From assembly GCA_016285645.1 (NCBI GenBank), contig JAEERC010000035.1, forward strand, positions 35,670 through 99,669: a stretch of 64,000 nucleotides of DNA, given 5' to 3'. Position 1 is the first letter of the stretch; each line of letters opens with the position of its first letter. Source of the DNA: Clostridiaceae bacterium (lineage in GTDB: Bacteria; Bacillota; Clostridia; Oscillospirales; Acutalibacteraceae). Both the position numbers and the translations under genes were made by a program. A model generated the notes under the pieces. It searched no databases and had not been told where the DNA came from. It worked only from the letters and a program-made list of their open reading frames with translations. Shown here one piece after another: positions 34,765 to 42,884 of the stretch.

Positions 34765-35931
34765 ATGTCTGCAGGTTTAAAGGAAAAACTTTCGCCGTTT
34801 ATTGACGGCTTTTACAATATGGCGGAAATTCTGCCGCTCATAATCGCCATGTGCGTCTGCTCGCAGTTTTCAATGAAAGCGTGCCTTATAACGGCGGTCA
34901 TTGCTTGTATTGCTTATCCGCTGTTCGGCGTAAAGCCCTCCTACGGCGGGTTCCTGATTGCCTTTTCGGCGGCTGCCGTATACGGCACGGGAACTGCTTT
35001 CACGGGAATACTTCTCTGCTCGGTTATTCTGTTTGCGGTTTCGTTTTTGGATTATTCAAAACTTAAAAACGCTTTGTATTCCCCCGCAGTCGCCGGTCTG
35101 ATGCTCGGTTTCGCAATTTATATGATAGTAATGCAGACCACCGTTTATTTCGGCATAGGGGCAACCGGCGGCACCGCGGTTGAGATGTTCAAATCCTACA
35201 GGTCATTGGGCTTTCACGCCAACTGGAGAGGCGTTCTATACGGCACAATAGTTCTTGTGCTGATGATTGTTTACAGACGCAAATTCAGAAATTTCAGCAA
35301 AAAATTATCCGCCCCCTTCTGGTGCGTTGTTTTCAGCATTATTCTCAATTTGCTTCTCATTCCCTCCGCCGACAATACTCCCATATCCGAAATCAGTAAT
35401 TACTCATTGATGCCCGGCTTAATTTTTGCCGAGTCTTTCGCGGATATTGACATAATCGGCGTGATTATTACGGGAGCGTCGCTTTGCTTCTGTATTCTTT
35501 ACAGATTTTCACGCTATGAAAACGCTCCCGGTAAAGCCGATAAATTCGGCGCTGCTTCAGTGATGCTTATTTCTTCCGTTTGCGGTGCGCTCCCATCGGT
35601 GCCGTGTGAAAGAAAAGCAAAAAGCAAAAAAGATACAACTGTAATTATTATAACATCCGTTTTGCTAAGCACGGCAATTCTTATGCTTTTGTGTCCTTTT
35701 ATTGAGCGGCTCCCCCTGCCCTCCGCCTCGGTTATTCTGATTATCGGAATGTGGCAGCAGATTGAATGGAAGTTTTTCAAGGAAACATTCAAATCGGGAG
35801 TTATTTCAATTTCGGCGTTCCTGATTATATTCGCGGTGACTTTGTTGTTGAATCCGAATATTGCCGTTATAATTTCAGCATTCTTCTGCGCGGCGTATAA
35901 ATTGAAAAACAGAAAAGTAATAAAAGAATAA
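34765..35931 (+). CDS. SulP-like integral membrane protein of unknown substrate
   Basis: A 388-aa membrane protein with about 10-11 hydrophobic segments. The early region (AEILPLIIAMCVCS through VKPSYGGFLIAF) and the SPAVAGLMLGFAIYMIVMQ helix resemble the SulP anion-transporter fold. It is much shorter than typical SulP permeases, lacks the C-terminal STAS domain and several consensus positions. I call it SulP-like on pattern only; it could be an orphan membrane protein. It is monocistronic, ending at a bidirectional hairpin. Confidence 0.6.
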   Translation: MSAGLKEKLSPFIDGFYNMAEILPLIIAMCVCSQFSMKACLITAVIACIAYPLFGVKPSYGGFLIAFSAAAVYGTGTAFTGILLCSVILFAVSFLDYSKLKNALYSPAVAGLMLGFAIYMIVMQTTVYFGIGATGGTAVEMFKSYRSLGFHANWRGVLYGTIVLVLMIVYRRKFRNFSKKLSAPFWCVVFSIILNLLLIPSADNTPISEISNYSLMPGLIFAESFADIDIIGVIITGASLCFCILYRFSRYENAPGKADKFGAASVMLISSVCGALPSVPCERKAKSKKDTTVIIITSVLLSTAILMLLCPFIERLPLPSASVILIIGMWQQIEWKFFKETFKSGVISISAFLIIFAVTLLLNPNIAVIISAFFCAAYKLKNRKVIKE

Positions 35932-35934
35932 AAA

Positions 35935-35973
35935 AAGGAAACTCCCCTTGATGCAAGTCATCAAGGGGAAAAT
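35935..35973. terminator. Bidirectional terminator between the SulP-like gene and the fumarase subunit gene
   Basis: An 11-bp perfect stem TCCCCTTGATG/CATCAAGGGGA (35943-35953 with 35959-35969) and a five-base loop. An A run precedes it and an AT-rich run follows, so it can serve both convergent genes. It shares the CCTTGATG core with 13891. Confidence 0.8.
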
Positions 35974-36504
35974 TTATTTTCTGAATAGATTGCCGCCGTG
36001 GCAATCTATTGCAACGATAACGGAAAAATCTTTAAAGGTAAGTTTTTTTACGCTCTCGCAGCCGAGATCGAAGAAAGCGATTTCATCGCAGGATGTAATG
36101 CTTTTCGAACAGAGCGCGCCCGCGCCGCCTATGGCGCAGAAATAAACCGCTTTGTTTCTGACAATTGCTTCGCACACTTCCTCACTGCGTTCGCCTTTGC
36201 CAATCATTGACGACAGACCGAGGTCAAGGAGCTTGGGGGCGAATTTGTCCATCCTGCCGGATGTTGTGGGGCCGCAACTGCCTATCACCCTGCCTTCGGG
36301 AGTGGGGGTCGGTCCCGCGTAATAAATACTGGCGCCGTCAATCTCAAAGGGTAGTTCGCCGCCGTTTTCGAGCAGTTCGAATATTCTTTTATGAGCGGCG
36401 TCTCTCGAAGTGTAAACAGTGCCCGAGAGTTTTACGCTGTCTCCCGCCCTGAGTTTTTCGGCGTATTCCTTTATTTCACTTGTGTCAATGCTGTACTGAG
36501 CCAT
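35974..36504 (-). CDS. Class I fumarase/tartrate dehydratase beta subunit
   Basis: The C-terminal (beta) half of the two-subunit, iron-sulfur class I fumarate hydratase or L-tartrate dehydratase. Family marks are KLSGTVYTSRDAAHKR, YYAGPTPTPEGRVIGSCGPTTSGRMD and IGKGERSEE. ATG 36504 is used; a GTG at 36513 is also in frame, and the true ribosome binding site is unclear. The start lies inside the 3' end of the upstream coiled-coil gene. The alpha subunit, which binds the cluster, is not adjacent and not in the window, so the partner must be elsewhere. The product is 176 aa. Confidence 0.85.
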   Translation of the reverse strand: MAQYSIDTSEIKEYAEKLRAGDSVKLSGTVYTSRDAAHKRIFELLENGGELPFEIDGASIYYAGPTPTPEGRVIGSCGPTTSGRMDKFAPKLLDLGLSSMIGKGERSEEVCEAIVRNKAVYFCAIGGAGALCSKSITSCDEIAFFDLGCESVKKLTFKDFSVIVAIDCHGGNLFRK

Positions 36505-37135
36505 CTTCTTCACTTACCTGCAGATTCTCGCTATTTTCGTTGTTTTTGATATATTCTTCGTCAATGGATGAAAAATCATCCATAAAGGTTATCTGGTCGA
36601 CATTTCCGGCATCATCTTCGGCAGGTTCGGTCATCACGGCGCCGAGTTCATCGTAAATCTTGTCAAGGCCCGAAAAAATCAGGTTGCAGTTTTCACGAAG
36701 TGCCGCGCAATCCTCATCGAGTTCTCTGTCTTCAAAATTGGAATAGCCGGAAGCGGAAGCCACAAGTTGCTTAACCTTATCGGTCAGCGACTGAGCGCTG
36801 TGAGTCAAATCAAGCGTACAGTCACGCGTTCTGTCCTGCGCGTCGAAAATCGCCGCAAGGTTGCGGTATAAACCGTCTATTTCCCGCTTGAGATTTTCAT
36901 TTTCACTCTGCAGTGCCGAAACAGTCTGATCGAGTGAATCAACCTGCGACTGCAACTGCCCGGTCTTTTCATTTTCGGACTCAAGCTTTTTTAACTTTTT
37001 ATTCTGCTTCTGAACTTTTACCAACGATTTTTGCGTGTTGTCAAGCTCAATCTGCAGTTTTTCGATGTAATCAATTACATCCGCTCTTTTGAATCCGCCG
37101 AACAGCGAACGCCTGAGAACCTGATCAGATGCCAT
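36485..37135 (-). CDS. DivIVA-like coiled-coil protein
   Basis: A 216-aa protein. Residues about 6-30 (RRSLFGGFKRADVIDYIEKL) match the DivIVA/GpsB N-terminal lipid-binding pattern. A long coiled coil (about 30-100) with heptad-like Leu spacing follows, and then an acidic C-terminal region. It is probably a polar or septal scaffold. It is distinct from the larger DivIVA at 40497. The ATG at 37135 has GGTGG upstream. It overlaps the fumarase beta start by about 20 nt and lies 18 nt after the transketolase gene, an unusual metabolic context. Confidence 0.7.
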   Translation of the reverse strand: MASDQVLRRSLFGGFKRADVIDYIEKLQIELDNTQKSLVKVQKQNKKLKKLESENEKTGQLQSQVDSLDQTVSALQSENENLKREIDGLYRNLAAIFDAQDRTRDCTLDLTHSAQSLTDKVKQLVASASGYSNFEDRELDEDCAALRENCNLIFSGLDKIYDELGAVMTEPAEDDAGNVDQITFMDDFSSIDEEYIKNNENSENLQVSEEDGSVQH

Positions 37136-37153
37136 AGCCAACCACCGTGAGAA

Positions 37154-38104
37154 TTATTTTTTGAGTGCTATTGCCGCCTTTGCCTTCGCAACAATATTTT
37201 CGGCGTCAAGGCCGTAAATATGAAGCATTTCAACAGCGGGGCCCGATTTGCCGAACTTGTCTTCAACGCCGACTCTTAAAACAGGAACGGGAACCGTGCC
37301 GCATACAACCTCGGTAACCGCCGCGCCGAAACCGCCGATTACGCTGTGTTCTTCGGCAGTAACTATGGCGCCTGTTGACTTCGCGGCTTCAATAATCGCC
37401 TCACTGTCAATCGGCTTGATTGTATGGAAGTTGATAACAGCGGCGGAAATGCCTTCGGAAGCGAGAATCTCTTTTGCGGCGAGCGCCTCTTTTACCATAA
37501 GACCCGTGGCGCAGATTGTAACATCGCTGCCGTCGCAAAGTTTTATCGCCTTACCGATTTCAAATTTATAATTGTCGGGGTCGTAGATTCTTTCAACAGC
37601 GAGTCTGCCGAAGCGAAGATAAACGGGACCTTCATATTCGGCGGCGGCAAAAACAGCCGCTCTCGCCTCAACATCATCGGCGGGGTTGAGAATAGTCATA
37701 CCGGGAATAACGCGCATAAGAGCGATGTCCTCGCAGCACTGGTGGCTCGCGCCGTCCTCACCGACGGAAATGCCCGCATGAGTTGCGCCGATTTTAACAT
37801 TGAGATGGGGATAACCTATGGAGTTTCTTACCTGCTCAAAAGCGCGGCCTGCCGCGAACATAGCGAAGGAACTCGCAAACACTGTAAATCCCGCGGTGGA
37901 AAGGCCCGCGGCTACGCACATCATATTTGATTCGGCAATGCCCGTATCAATGAATCTGTCGGGGAACGCTTTTTTGAACATTCCAGTTTTGGTCGCGGCG
38001 GCAAGGTCGGCGTCAAGAACAACTACCTTGTCATTTTTCTCGCCGAGTTCAACGAGGGATTTACCGTAAGCTTCACGGGTTGCCATTTTTACTGTATCAG
38101 CCAT
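37154..38104 (-). CDS. Transketolase C-terminal subunit
   Basis: The pyrimidine-binding and C-terminal domains of a split transketolase: MATREAYGKSLVELG, then DTGIAESNMMCVAAGLS (with the catalytic Glu) and FASSFAMFAAGRAFEQ. The ribosome binding site is AAAGGAG ahead of ATG 38104. At 316 aa it is the normal size for the split form found in many Clostridia. It pairs with the N-terminal subunit 24 nt upstream and carries out C2 transfer in the non-oxidative pentose phosphate pathway. Confidence 0.92.
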   Translation of the reverse strand: MADTVKMATREAYGKSLVELGEKNDKVVVLDADLAAATKTGMFKKAFPDRFIDTGIAESNMMCVAAGLSTAGFTVFASSFAMFAAGRAFEQVRNSIGYPHLNVKIGATHAGISVGEDGASHQCCEDIALMRVIPGMTILNPADDVEARAAVFAAAEYEGPVYLRFGRLAVERIYDPDNYKFEIGKAIKLCDGSDVTICATGLMVKEALAAKEILASEGISAAVINFHTIKPIDSEAIIEAAKSTGAIVTAEEHSVIGGFGAAVTEVVCGTVPVPVLRVGVEDKFGKSGPAVEMLHIYGLDAENIVAKAKAAIALKK

Positions 38105-38128
38105 TTTTATATCTCCTTTCAGTCAAAA

Positions 38129-38971
38129 TCAAGCCTCAAGCTCAGCCAACTGAGCTTTCAGTTCCGCCATCGCCTGCTCATACTGCTCCGCGTTGGGGGC
38201 GGCACCGTGCCAGGAGACCTGGTCTTCCATATAGGACACACCCTTGCCTTTGGTACTCGAAGCGATTATTACCGAGGGCTTGCCTTTGAATGAGGATGCC
38301 TGACTGAAAGCGGCATCGATTTCATCAAAATTATGAGCATTGATTTCAATAACATTCCAGCCGAACGCCTTGAATTTTTCAGGAATCGGGTAAGGCGAGT
38401 TTACATCGGCGATTTTGCCGTCAATCTGAAGACCGTTTACATCAACAACGGCGCAGAGATTGTCGAGCCCTTTTGCCGCGGCGTACATAGCTGCCTCCCA
38501 GACCTGACCCTCCTGGATTTCACCGTCGCCGAGAATGGAGTAAACTCTGAAGGGCTTGCCTGAAAGCTTGCCGCCGAGAGCCATACCGCAGGCAACGGAA
38601 ATGCCCTGACCGAGTGAGCCGGTGCTCATATCAACGCCCGGAGTGTATCTCATACTGGGATGACCCTGAAGGTACGAATCGGGCTTTCTGAGGGTTTTGA
38701 GATCCTCATAAGGGAAAAATCCCTTGAGCGCGAGAACCGCGTAAAGAGCGGGCGCGCAGTGACCTTTGGAGAGAACGAATCTGTCCCTGTCCTCCCACTG
38801 AGGATTCTTGGGGTCAACATTCATCTGATGAAAATAGAGATAAGTCATAATATCAACGCAGGAAAGAGAGCCGCCGGGATGACCCGATTTGGCGTTGAAA
38901 ACGCTCTCGATTATTCCCATTCTCGCGTTGCATGCCTTGATTTTTAACTGCTTTTTGACAACTGCATCCAT
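38129..38971 (-). CDS. Transketolase N-terminal subunit
   Basis: The thiamine-diphosphate-binding half of split transketolase. SGHPGGSLSCVDIMTYLY, DRFVLSKGHCAPALYA and the TPP motif GDGEIQEGQVWEA followed by VVDVNGLQ are present. ATG 38971 has AGGAGGTG upstream; the open frame extends 14 codons further without a start signal. The product is 280 aa. Together with the next gene it makes one functional enzyme and would process the D-xylulose-5-phosphate formed by the araB/araD operon. Confidence 0.92.
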   Translation of the reverse strand: MDAVVKKQLKIKACNARMGIIESVFNAKSGHPGGSLSCVDIMTYLYFHQMNVDPKNPQWEDRDRFVLSKGHCAPALYAVLALKGFFPYEDLKTLRKPDSYLQGHPSMRYTPGVDMSTGSLGQGISVACGMALGGKLSGKPFRVYSILGDGEIQEGQVWEAAMYAAAKGLDNLCAVVDVNGLQIDGKIADVNSPYPIPEKFKAFGWNVIEINAHNFDEIDAAFSQASSFKGKPSVIIASSTKGKGVSYMEDQVSWHGAAPNAEQYEQAMAELKAQLAELEA

Positions 38972-39024
38972 TACGCAGTCACCTCCTGTTTTATTTGAGC
39001 GGAAAATCCGCAAACATACTGAAA

Positions 39025-39999
39025 CTATAAATCAATGATTATACTGTTGTTTACATCAAAGCCGGCTTTTTTCATAAAGGATATGAAATATTCCGGCAGT
39101 TCTGCTTTAACCGTTATTCTTTCGCCTGTTTCGGGATGCGTAAAACCGAGAACTCCCGCGTGAAGACACTGACCGTTCAGTGACGCGACACCGTTTGACG
39201 GGCCGTAAACCATATCGCCCGCAACGGGATGACCGATATGAGCCATATGCACCCTTATCTGATGGGTGCGCCCGGTTTCGAGTTTTAGCCTGACGAATGA
39301 GAACTTATCTGTTTCGGCAAGCACTTCATAATGCGTTACCGCGTCACGGGAATAATGATCCGTTACGCACATTTTTTTGCGGTCCCTTGTGCTTCTGCCA
39401 ATGGGAGCGTCAATCGTTCCTTCTTTTTCTTTTAAAACTCCGTGAACAACCGCTCTGTATTCCCTTGTAAGCGAATGCTCTTTGATCTGCCCGGCAAGTG
39501 AGATATGGGCAAAATCGTTTTTGGCAACGAGGAGCAGACCGCTTGTGTCCTTATCGATTCTGTGAACAATACCCGGTCTTATCACGCCGTTTATGCCCGA
39601 AAGTTCGCCCGAGCAGTGATAAAGAAGGGCGTTTACAAGCGTAGAATCGAAATTACCCGCCGCGGGATGAACGACCATTCCCCTCGGTTTGTTTACAACG
39701 AGAAGGCAGTTATCCTCATATCGTATGTCGAGCGGTATGTTCTGAGGCACGGCTTCAAGATCGCGCGGAGGGGGAACAATAAAGCGTATTTCGGCGCCCT
39801 CCTGCGGTTTGAAACTTTTTGAAACCGCTTTACCGTCAACGAATACGGAGGATTTTTCGAGAAGGGACTGAACGAAATTCCTCGAAAGCGAGGGAACAAA
39901 TTCCGAAATAATCTTATCGATTCTCTGCCCCGCATTTTCGGCGGTAACGGTTATGCACACCGGTTCCTCAATGCCGATAACAATACCTTTATCGGGCAT
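39025..39999 (-). CDS. RluD-family 23S rRNA pseudouridine synthase
   Basis: Residues about 17-75 form an S4 RNA-binding domain, followed by the pseudouridine synthase domain with the catalytic Asp in HRIDKDTSGLLLVAKN. RLETGRTHQIRVHMAHIGHP-type sequence marks the RluA/RluD family. ATG 39999 is chosen because GGAGGTG lies 6 nt upstream; the in-frame GTG at 40008 sits within that site. The product is 324 aa. It overlaps the end of lspA by 11 nt, the common lspA-rluD pairing of Firmicutes. Confidence 0.92.
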   Translation of the reverse strand: MPDKGIVIGIEEPVCITVTAENAGQRIDKIISEFVPSLSRNFVQSLLEKSSVFVDGKAVSKSFKPQEGAEIRFIVPPPRDLEAVPQNIPLDIRYEDNCLLVVNKPRGMVVHPAAGNFDSTLVNALLYHCSGELSGINGVIRPGIVHRIDKDTSGLLLVAKNDFAHISLAGQIKEHSLTREYRAVVHGVLKEKEGTIDAPIGRSTRDRKKMCVTDHYSRDAVTHYEVLAETDKFSFVRLKLETGRTHQIRVHMAHIGHPVAGDMVYGPSNGVASLNGQCLHAGVLGFTHPETGERITVKAELPEYFISFMKKAGFDVNNSIIIDL

Positions 40000-40492
40000 C
40001 GCCGTCACCTCCGTCGGTTTTTACTGCGGGTTTATCAGAGCGCTTAAAAGAAGTGACAATTTCATAAATCGCCAGGGCAAACGCGCCGACGGTTATGCAG
40101 CAGTCCGCAAAATTGAAAACCGCGAAATTTATAAACAGCGGCTCAATAAAATCCACGACATATCCTTTTGATATTCTGTCAATGAGATTGCCTATACCGC
40201 CGGAGATTATTAGCGCAAGGGTAAAATCCACGAATTTATTTTTTGACTTGTTAGCAAAAAGATAAGCAAGGCAGCCCAAAACAATCGCGGAAGTTATCAC
40301 CGTCAAAACTACGGTATTGCCGGAAAAGGAACTGAACGCGGCGCCCTTGTTTTCAACATAGGTAAAATTGAAAGTGCCGAAAAGGAACCTGCGCGCGCCG
40401 TGTGAAGCGGTGTATTTCACGGCAAATATTTTAGTCAGACGGTCAATGATTATAGAAACGGCAATAATAAGAACCGAAACGCGTTTAGCCAT
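39989..40492 (-). CDS. lspA: Lipoprotein signal peptidase
   Basis: A membrane aspartyl protease that removes signal peptides from prolipoproteins. It has four hydrophobic segments. The two catalytic Asp motifs are GGIGNLIDRISKGYVVDF and FNFADCCITVG, and VENKGAAFS is also conserved. The 167-aa length is typical. It starts 4 nt after the divIVA stop with no clear ribosome binding site, so coupling to divIVA translation is likely. It overlaps rluD. Confidence 0.93.
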   Translation of the reverse strand: MAKRVSVLIIAVSIIIDRLTKIFAVKYTASHGARRFLFGTFNFTYVENKGAAFSSFSGNTVVLTVITSAIVLGCLAYLFANKSKNKFVDFTLALIISGGIGNLIDRISKGYVVDFIEPLFINFAVFNFADCCITVGAFALAIYEIVTSFKRSDKPAVKTDGGDGDAR

Positions 40493-40496
40493 TTAA

Positions 40497-41600
40497 TTAT
40501 TCATCAAAAAATCCGCTGAAAAGTGAACGGGTGTCGTCATCGTCTTCATCATCATCGGCTATTTCGTCAAGATTGATTTTGAAGCCGCCGAACTCCTCGT
40601 CGTCATCGGCGTCATCGTCATATTCCGATTCATTCGCGCTGTCATCGGACACAGCGGAAAGAAGTTCGTCAAACACGCTCTGAGAATCATCCTCCTCTTC
40701 GGGCTCGGGAACGATTTCAGGTGTTTCAAGAGATTCGTCCGTCTCTTCTTCAGCAACTTCTTCTTCCGCATCTTCGGTTTCTTCCACGGCTGAGTCGAAA
40801 GTTACCTGTTCGTTTTCCTCTTCTGCCTCGGGCGCTTCATCAACCTCGATTTCAAAGCCCTCAACCTCATCGGCAACCGCCGCGATTTCGTCGGAATACG
40901 CCTGCGCTTCAACAACGGGCGCTTCGGCTGTTTCTATGGTTGTGTCAACAGCGGCGGGAGCGTCGGCACCGAGGTCCTCAACAACGGGCTCCTGTGCTAT
41001 TTCATCAAGGAGAGCGACCTGCTTGGAGCAAATGTCATTGACAGAAGCTTTATATGCTTCAACTTCCTTCTTGAGTCTGTCCGCCTGCGAGGTGTATAAA
41101 GCGAGTTTTCTTTCGCTGTCGCCGATTATTTCAGCCGCCTTTTTGTTGGCTTCGTCAATTGTTTCCTGCGCCTTGGCGTTGGCTGCGGTAATTGCCGCTT
41201 CAGTGTCGTTCTTCGCCTTGTCTATATATGCCTGAACGGTGACCTTGGTTTTGTCAACAAAATCCTTGGCGTTCTTTCTGGCGGCTTCGATTATTCCGGA
41301 GCCCTCAGCTTTAGCGGCGGCAACGGCGGCGGCTTTCTCATCCTCCGCCTCCTGACGGATTGATTTTGCGGTACGCTCGGCGGTGAGAAGTGTTGTTTTG
41401 ATTGTATCCTCTTCCGCTCTGTACTGCTCAATGCGTTCGGCGAGCATGCTCATCTTCTTGATGAGGTCGGCGTTCTGATTGGTAAGTTCTGCGTATGAAT
41501 CGGCGGCGCTTTTGAGGAAAGCGTCAACCTCCTCGGCGCGGTAAGCGCCTTTTCCTACGAGTGTAAACTGAGCGTTTGAAATCTGTTCGGGTTTAAGCAT
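40497..41600 (-). CDS. divIVA: DivIVA-domain cell division protein with long acidic tail
   Basis: The N-terminus MLKPEQISNAQFTLVGKGAYRAEEVDAFL is DivIVA/Wag31-like (compare residues 1-29); quoted here only as landmark positions 1-20 and the Y-R-A-E-E-V-D core. A coiled coil runs to about residue 200 with many Ala/Glu/Lys heptads. From about residue 215 to the end (367) the sequence is dominated by Glu and Asp, an unusual extension for DivIVA. ATG 41600 is used; the GTG at 41612 is in frame. It marks curved membrane at poles and septa. The neighbour sepF is 30 nt upstream, the classic division cluster. Confidence 0.85.
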   Translation of the reverse strand: MLKPEQISNAQFTLVGKGAYRAEEVDAFLKSAADSYAELTNQNADLIKKMSMLAERIEQYRAEEDTIKTTLLTAERTAKSIRQEAEDEKAAAVAAAKAEGSGIIEAARKNAKDFVDKTKVTVQAYIDKAKNDTEAAITAANAKAQETIDEANKKAAEIIGDSERKLALYTSQADRLKKEVEAYKASVNDICSKQVALLDEIAQEPVVEDLGADAPAAVDTTIETAEAPVVEAQAYSDEIAAVADEVEGFEIEVDEAPEAEEENEQVTFDSAVEETEDAEEEVAEEETDESLETPEIVPEPEEEDDSQSVFDELLSAVSDDSANESEYDDDADDDEEFGGFKINLDEIADDDEDDDDTRSLFSGFFDE

Positions 41601-41630
41601 ATCTGTTCTCACTTTCTGTTAATAATTCGA

Positions 41631-42152
41631 TTAATAGTTATCGGTCAGTTCCGAATAATCCTCACTTGCGACAGACACGTTGTCGGGAGTGATTACAAAC
41701 GCCTTTTCGGCAATGGCGTTAAAGGAACCGTCGAGGGCGTAAGTTACGCCGTAAAGAATATCTATAACTCTCTGAAGCGCCTCGTTCGGGCAGTCTTCAA
41801 GGTTAAGAACTACTATTTTTCTCTGCTTGAGAACATCGGCAACATTGCCCACTTCATTAACATCGGAAACCTTTTTGACCACAACCTGGGTGTCGCTGAC
41901 GGATCTTAAAGTCCCCTGCCTGTTGTTGTCCATCTGAACAACATTTGTGTGCTTTGCCGGCTTGGCGGCGCGGCTTTTGCCGGTTACATTGCGAAGCTCG
42001 TTTTCAATTGCTTCATATTCGGAATCGCTGCTGTCCTGGTACTGTGAGCCGTAATCATTGTAATTATCGGCGGCGTAATTGTCTTCATACCCGTCTTCCG
42101 TTACATTGATGAACTTGTGAATTCCGTTTTTGAATTTGTCAAATGCGCCCAT
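41631..42152 (-). CDS. sepF: Cell division protein SepF
   Basis: SepF aligns FtsZ filaments and tethers them to the membrane in Gram-positives. A short N-terminal amphipathic stretch (MGAFDKFKNGIHKF) would bind membrane. A low-complexity Tyr/Asp/Asn linker follows, and the SepF core (residues about 83-160: VADVLKQRKIVVLNLEDCPN and the IDILYGVTYALDGSF region) is well conserved. The 173-aa length is usual. GGAGG precedes the ATG. It is located between yggS and divIVA as in other Firmicutes. Confidence 0.93.
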   Translation of the reverse strand: MGAFDKFKNGIHKFINVTEDGYEDNYAADNYNDYGSQYQDSSDSEYEAIENELRNVTGKSRAAKPAKHTNVVQMDNNRQGTLRSVSDTQVVVKKVSDVNEVGNVADVLKQRKIVVLNLEDCPNEALQRVIDILYGVTYALDGSFNAIAEKAFVITPDNVSVASEDYSELTDNY

Positions 42153-42170
42153 ATTTTTATCCTCCTGTAA

Positions 42171-42884
42171 TTACCTGTAATTTCTGGCTCCGAAGACAGC
42201 CGAACCGACTCGAACCAGATTCGAGCCTTCGAGAATCGCTTCCCTGTAATCTCCGGACATTCCCATTGAAAGAACATTCATGTTTATATTATTTATTTTT
42301 TTAGCGCCGATGTCAAGATATGCGCGGTATATATTTGAAAAAATCTTGCGAAGCGTTGATTCATCGTCGCAAATCGGAGCCACGCACATAAGCCCCTGAA
42401 TACTGACGCCCTCGATTTCCGCTATCTCGCACGCCATCTCTTCGAGTTCCGCGGGGTCAAAGCCGAATTTGCTCTCCTCACTGCCGGCGTTTACCTCAAG
42501 AAGTATGTCCGTGCTTATGCCGAGCGCCAGTGATCTTTTCGCAATCTCCCGGGCGAGAGCGACGCTGTCAACGGATTCAATCATATCGACCTTGCCGACA
42601 ATCTTCCTGACCTTGTTGGACTGAAGATGACCTATGAGGTGGGCTTCGCAGTTTTCAAGATTCAGTTCGGGCTCTTTGAGCAGGAACTCCTGAACCTTGT
42701 TCTCGCCGATAAGTCCGATACCGCACTCAATCGCGTGGTTGATATAAACCGGCTCAACGGTTTTGCTGACTGCCATAAGCCGTACATCACCGGGATCTCT
42801 GCCGGATCTGACAGCCGCCTGAGATATCGTTTCATTTATTTCTTTTAAGTTTTCCTCGATATCCGAAAATCTTTTGTTATCCAC
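42171..42884 (-). CDS. YggS/PLPBP-family pyridoxal-phosphate homeostasis protein
   Basis: A single-domain alanine-racemase-fold PLP carrier that affects vitamin B6 and amino acid balance. The PLP-Lys lies in LMAVSKTVEP (about residue 40). HLIGHLQSNKV, SKFGFDP and LSMGMSGDYREAI are family signatures. It starts at GTG 42884, overlapping the HlyD-like gene by 8 nt. The product is 237 aa. It sits upstream of sepF, a conserved order. Confidence 0.9.
   Translation of the reverse strand: MDNKRFSDIEENLKEINETISQAAVRSGRDPGDVRLMAVSKTVEPVYINHAIECGIGLIGENKVQEFLLKEPELNLENCEAHLIGHLQSNKVRKIVGKVDMIESVDSVALAREIAKRSLALGISTDILLEVNAGSEESKFGFDPAELEEMACEIAEIEGVSIQGLMCVAPICDDESTLRKIFSNIYRAYLDIGAKKINNINMNVLSMGMSGDYREAILEGSNLVRVGSAVFGARNYR

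Noticed and set aside
40559..41235. Long open frames opposite or within the divIVA acidic region
   Set aside because: They are by-products of the biased Glu/Asp codons of divIVA, with no start signals or recognisable domains.
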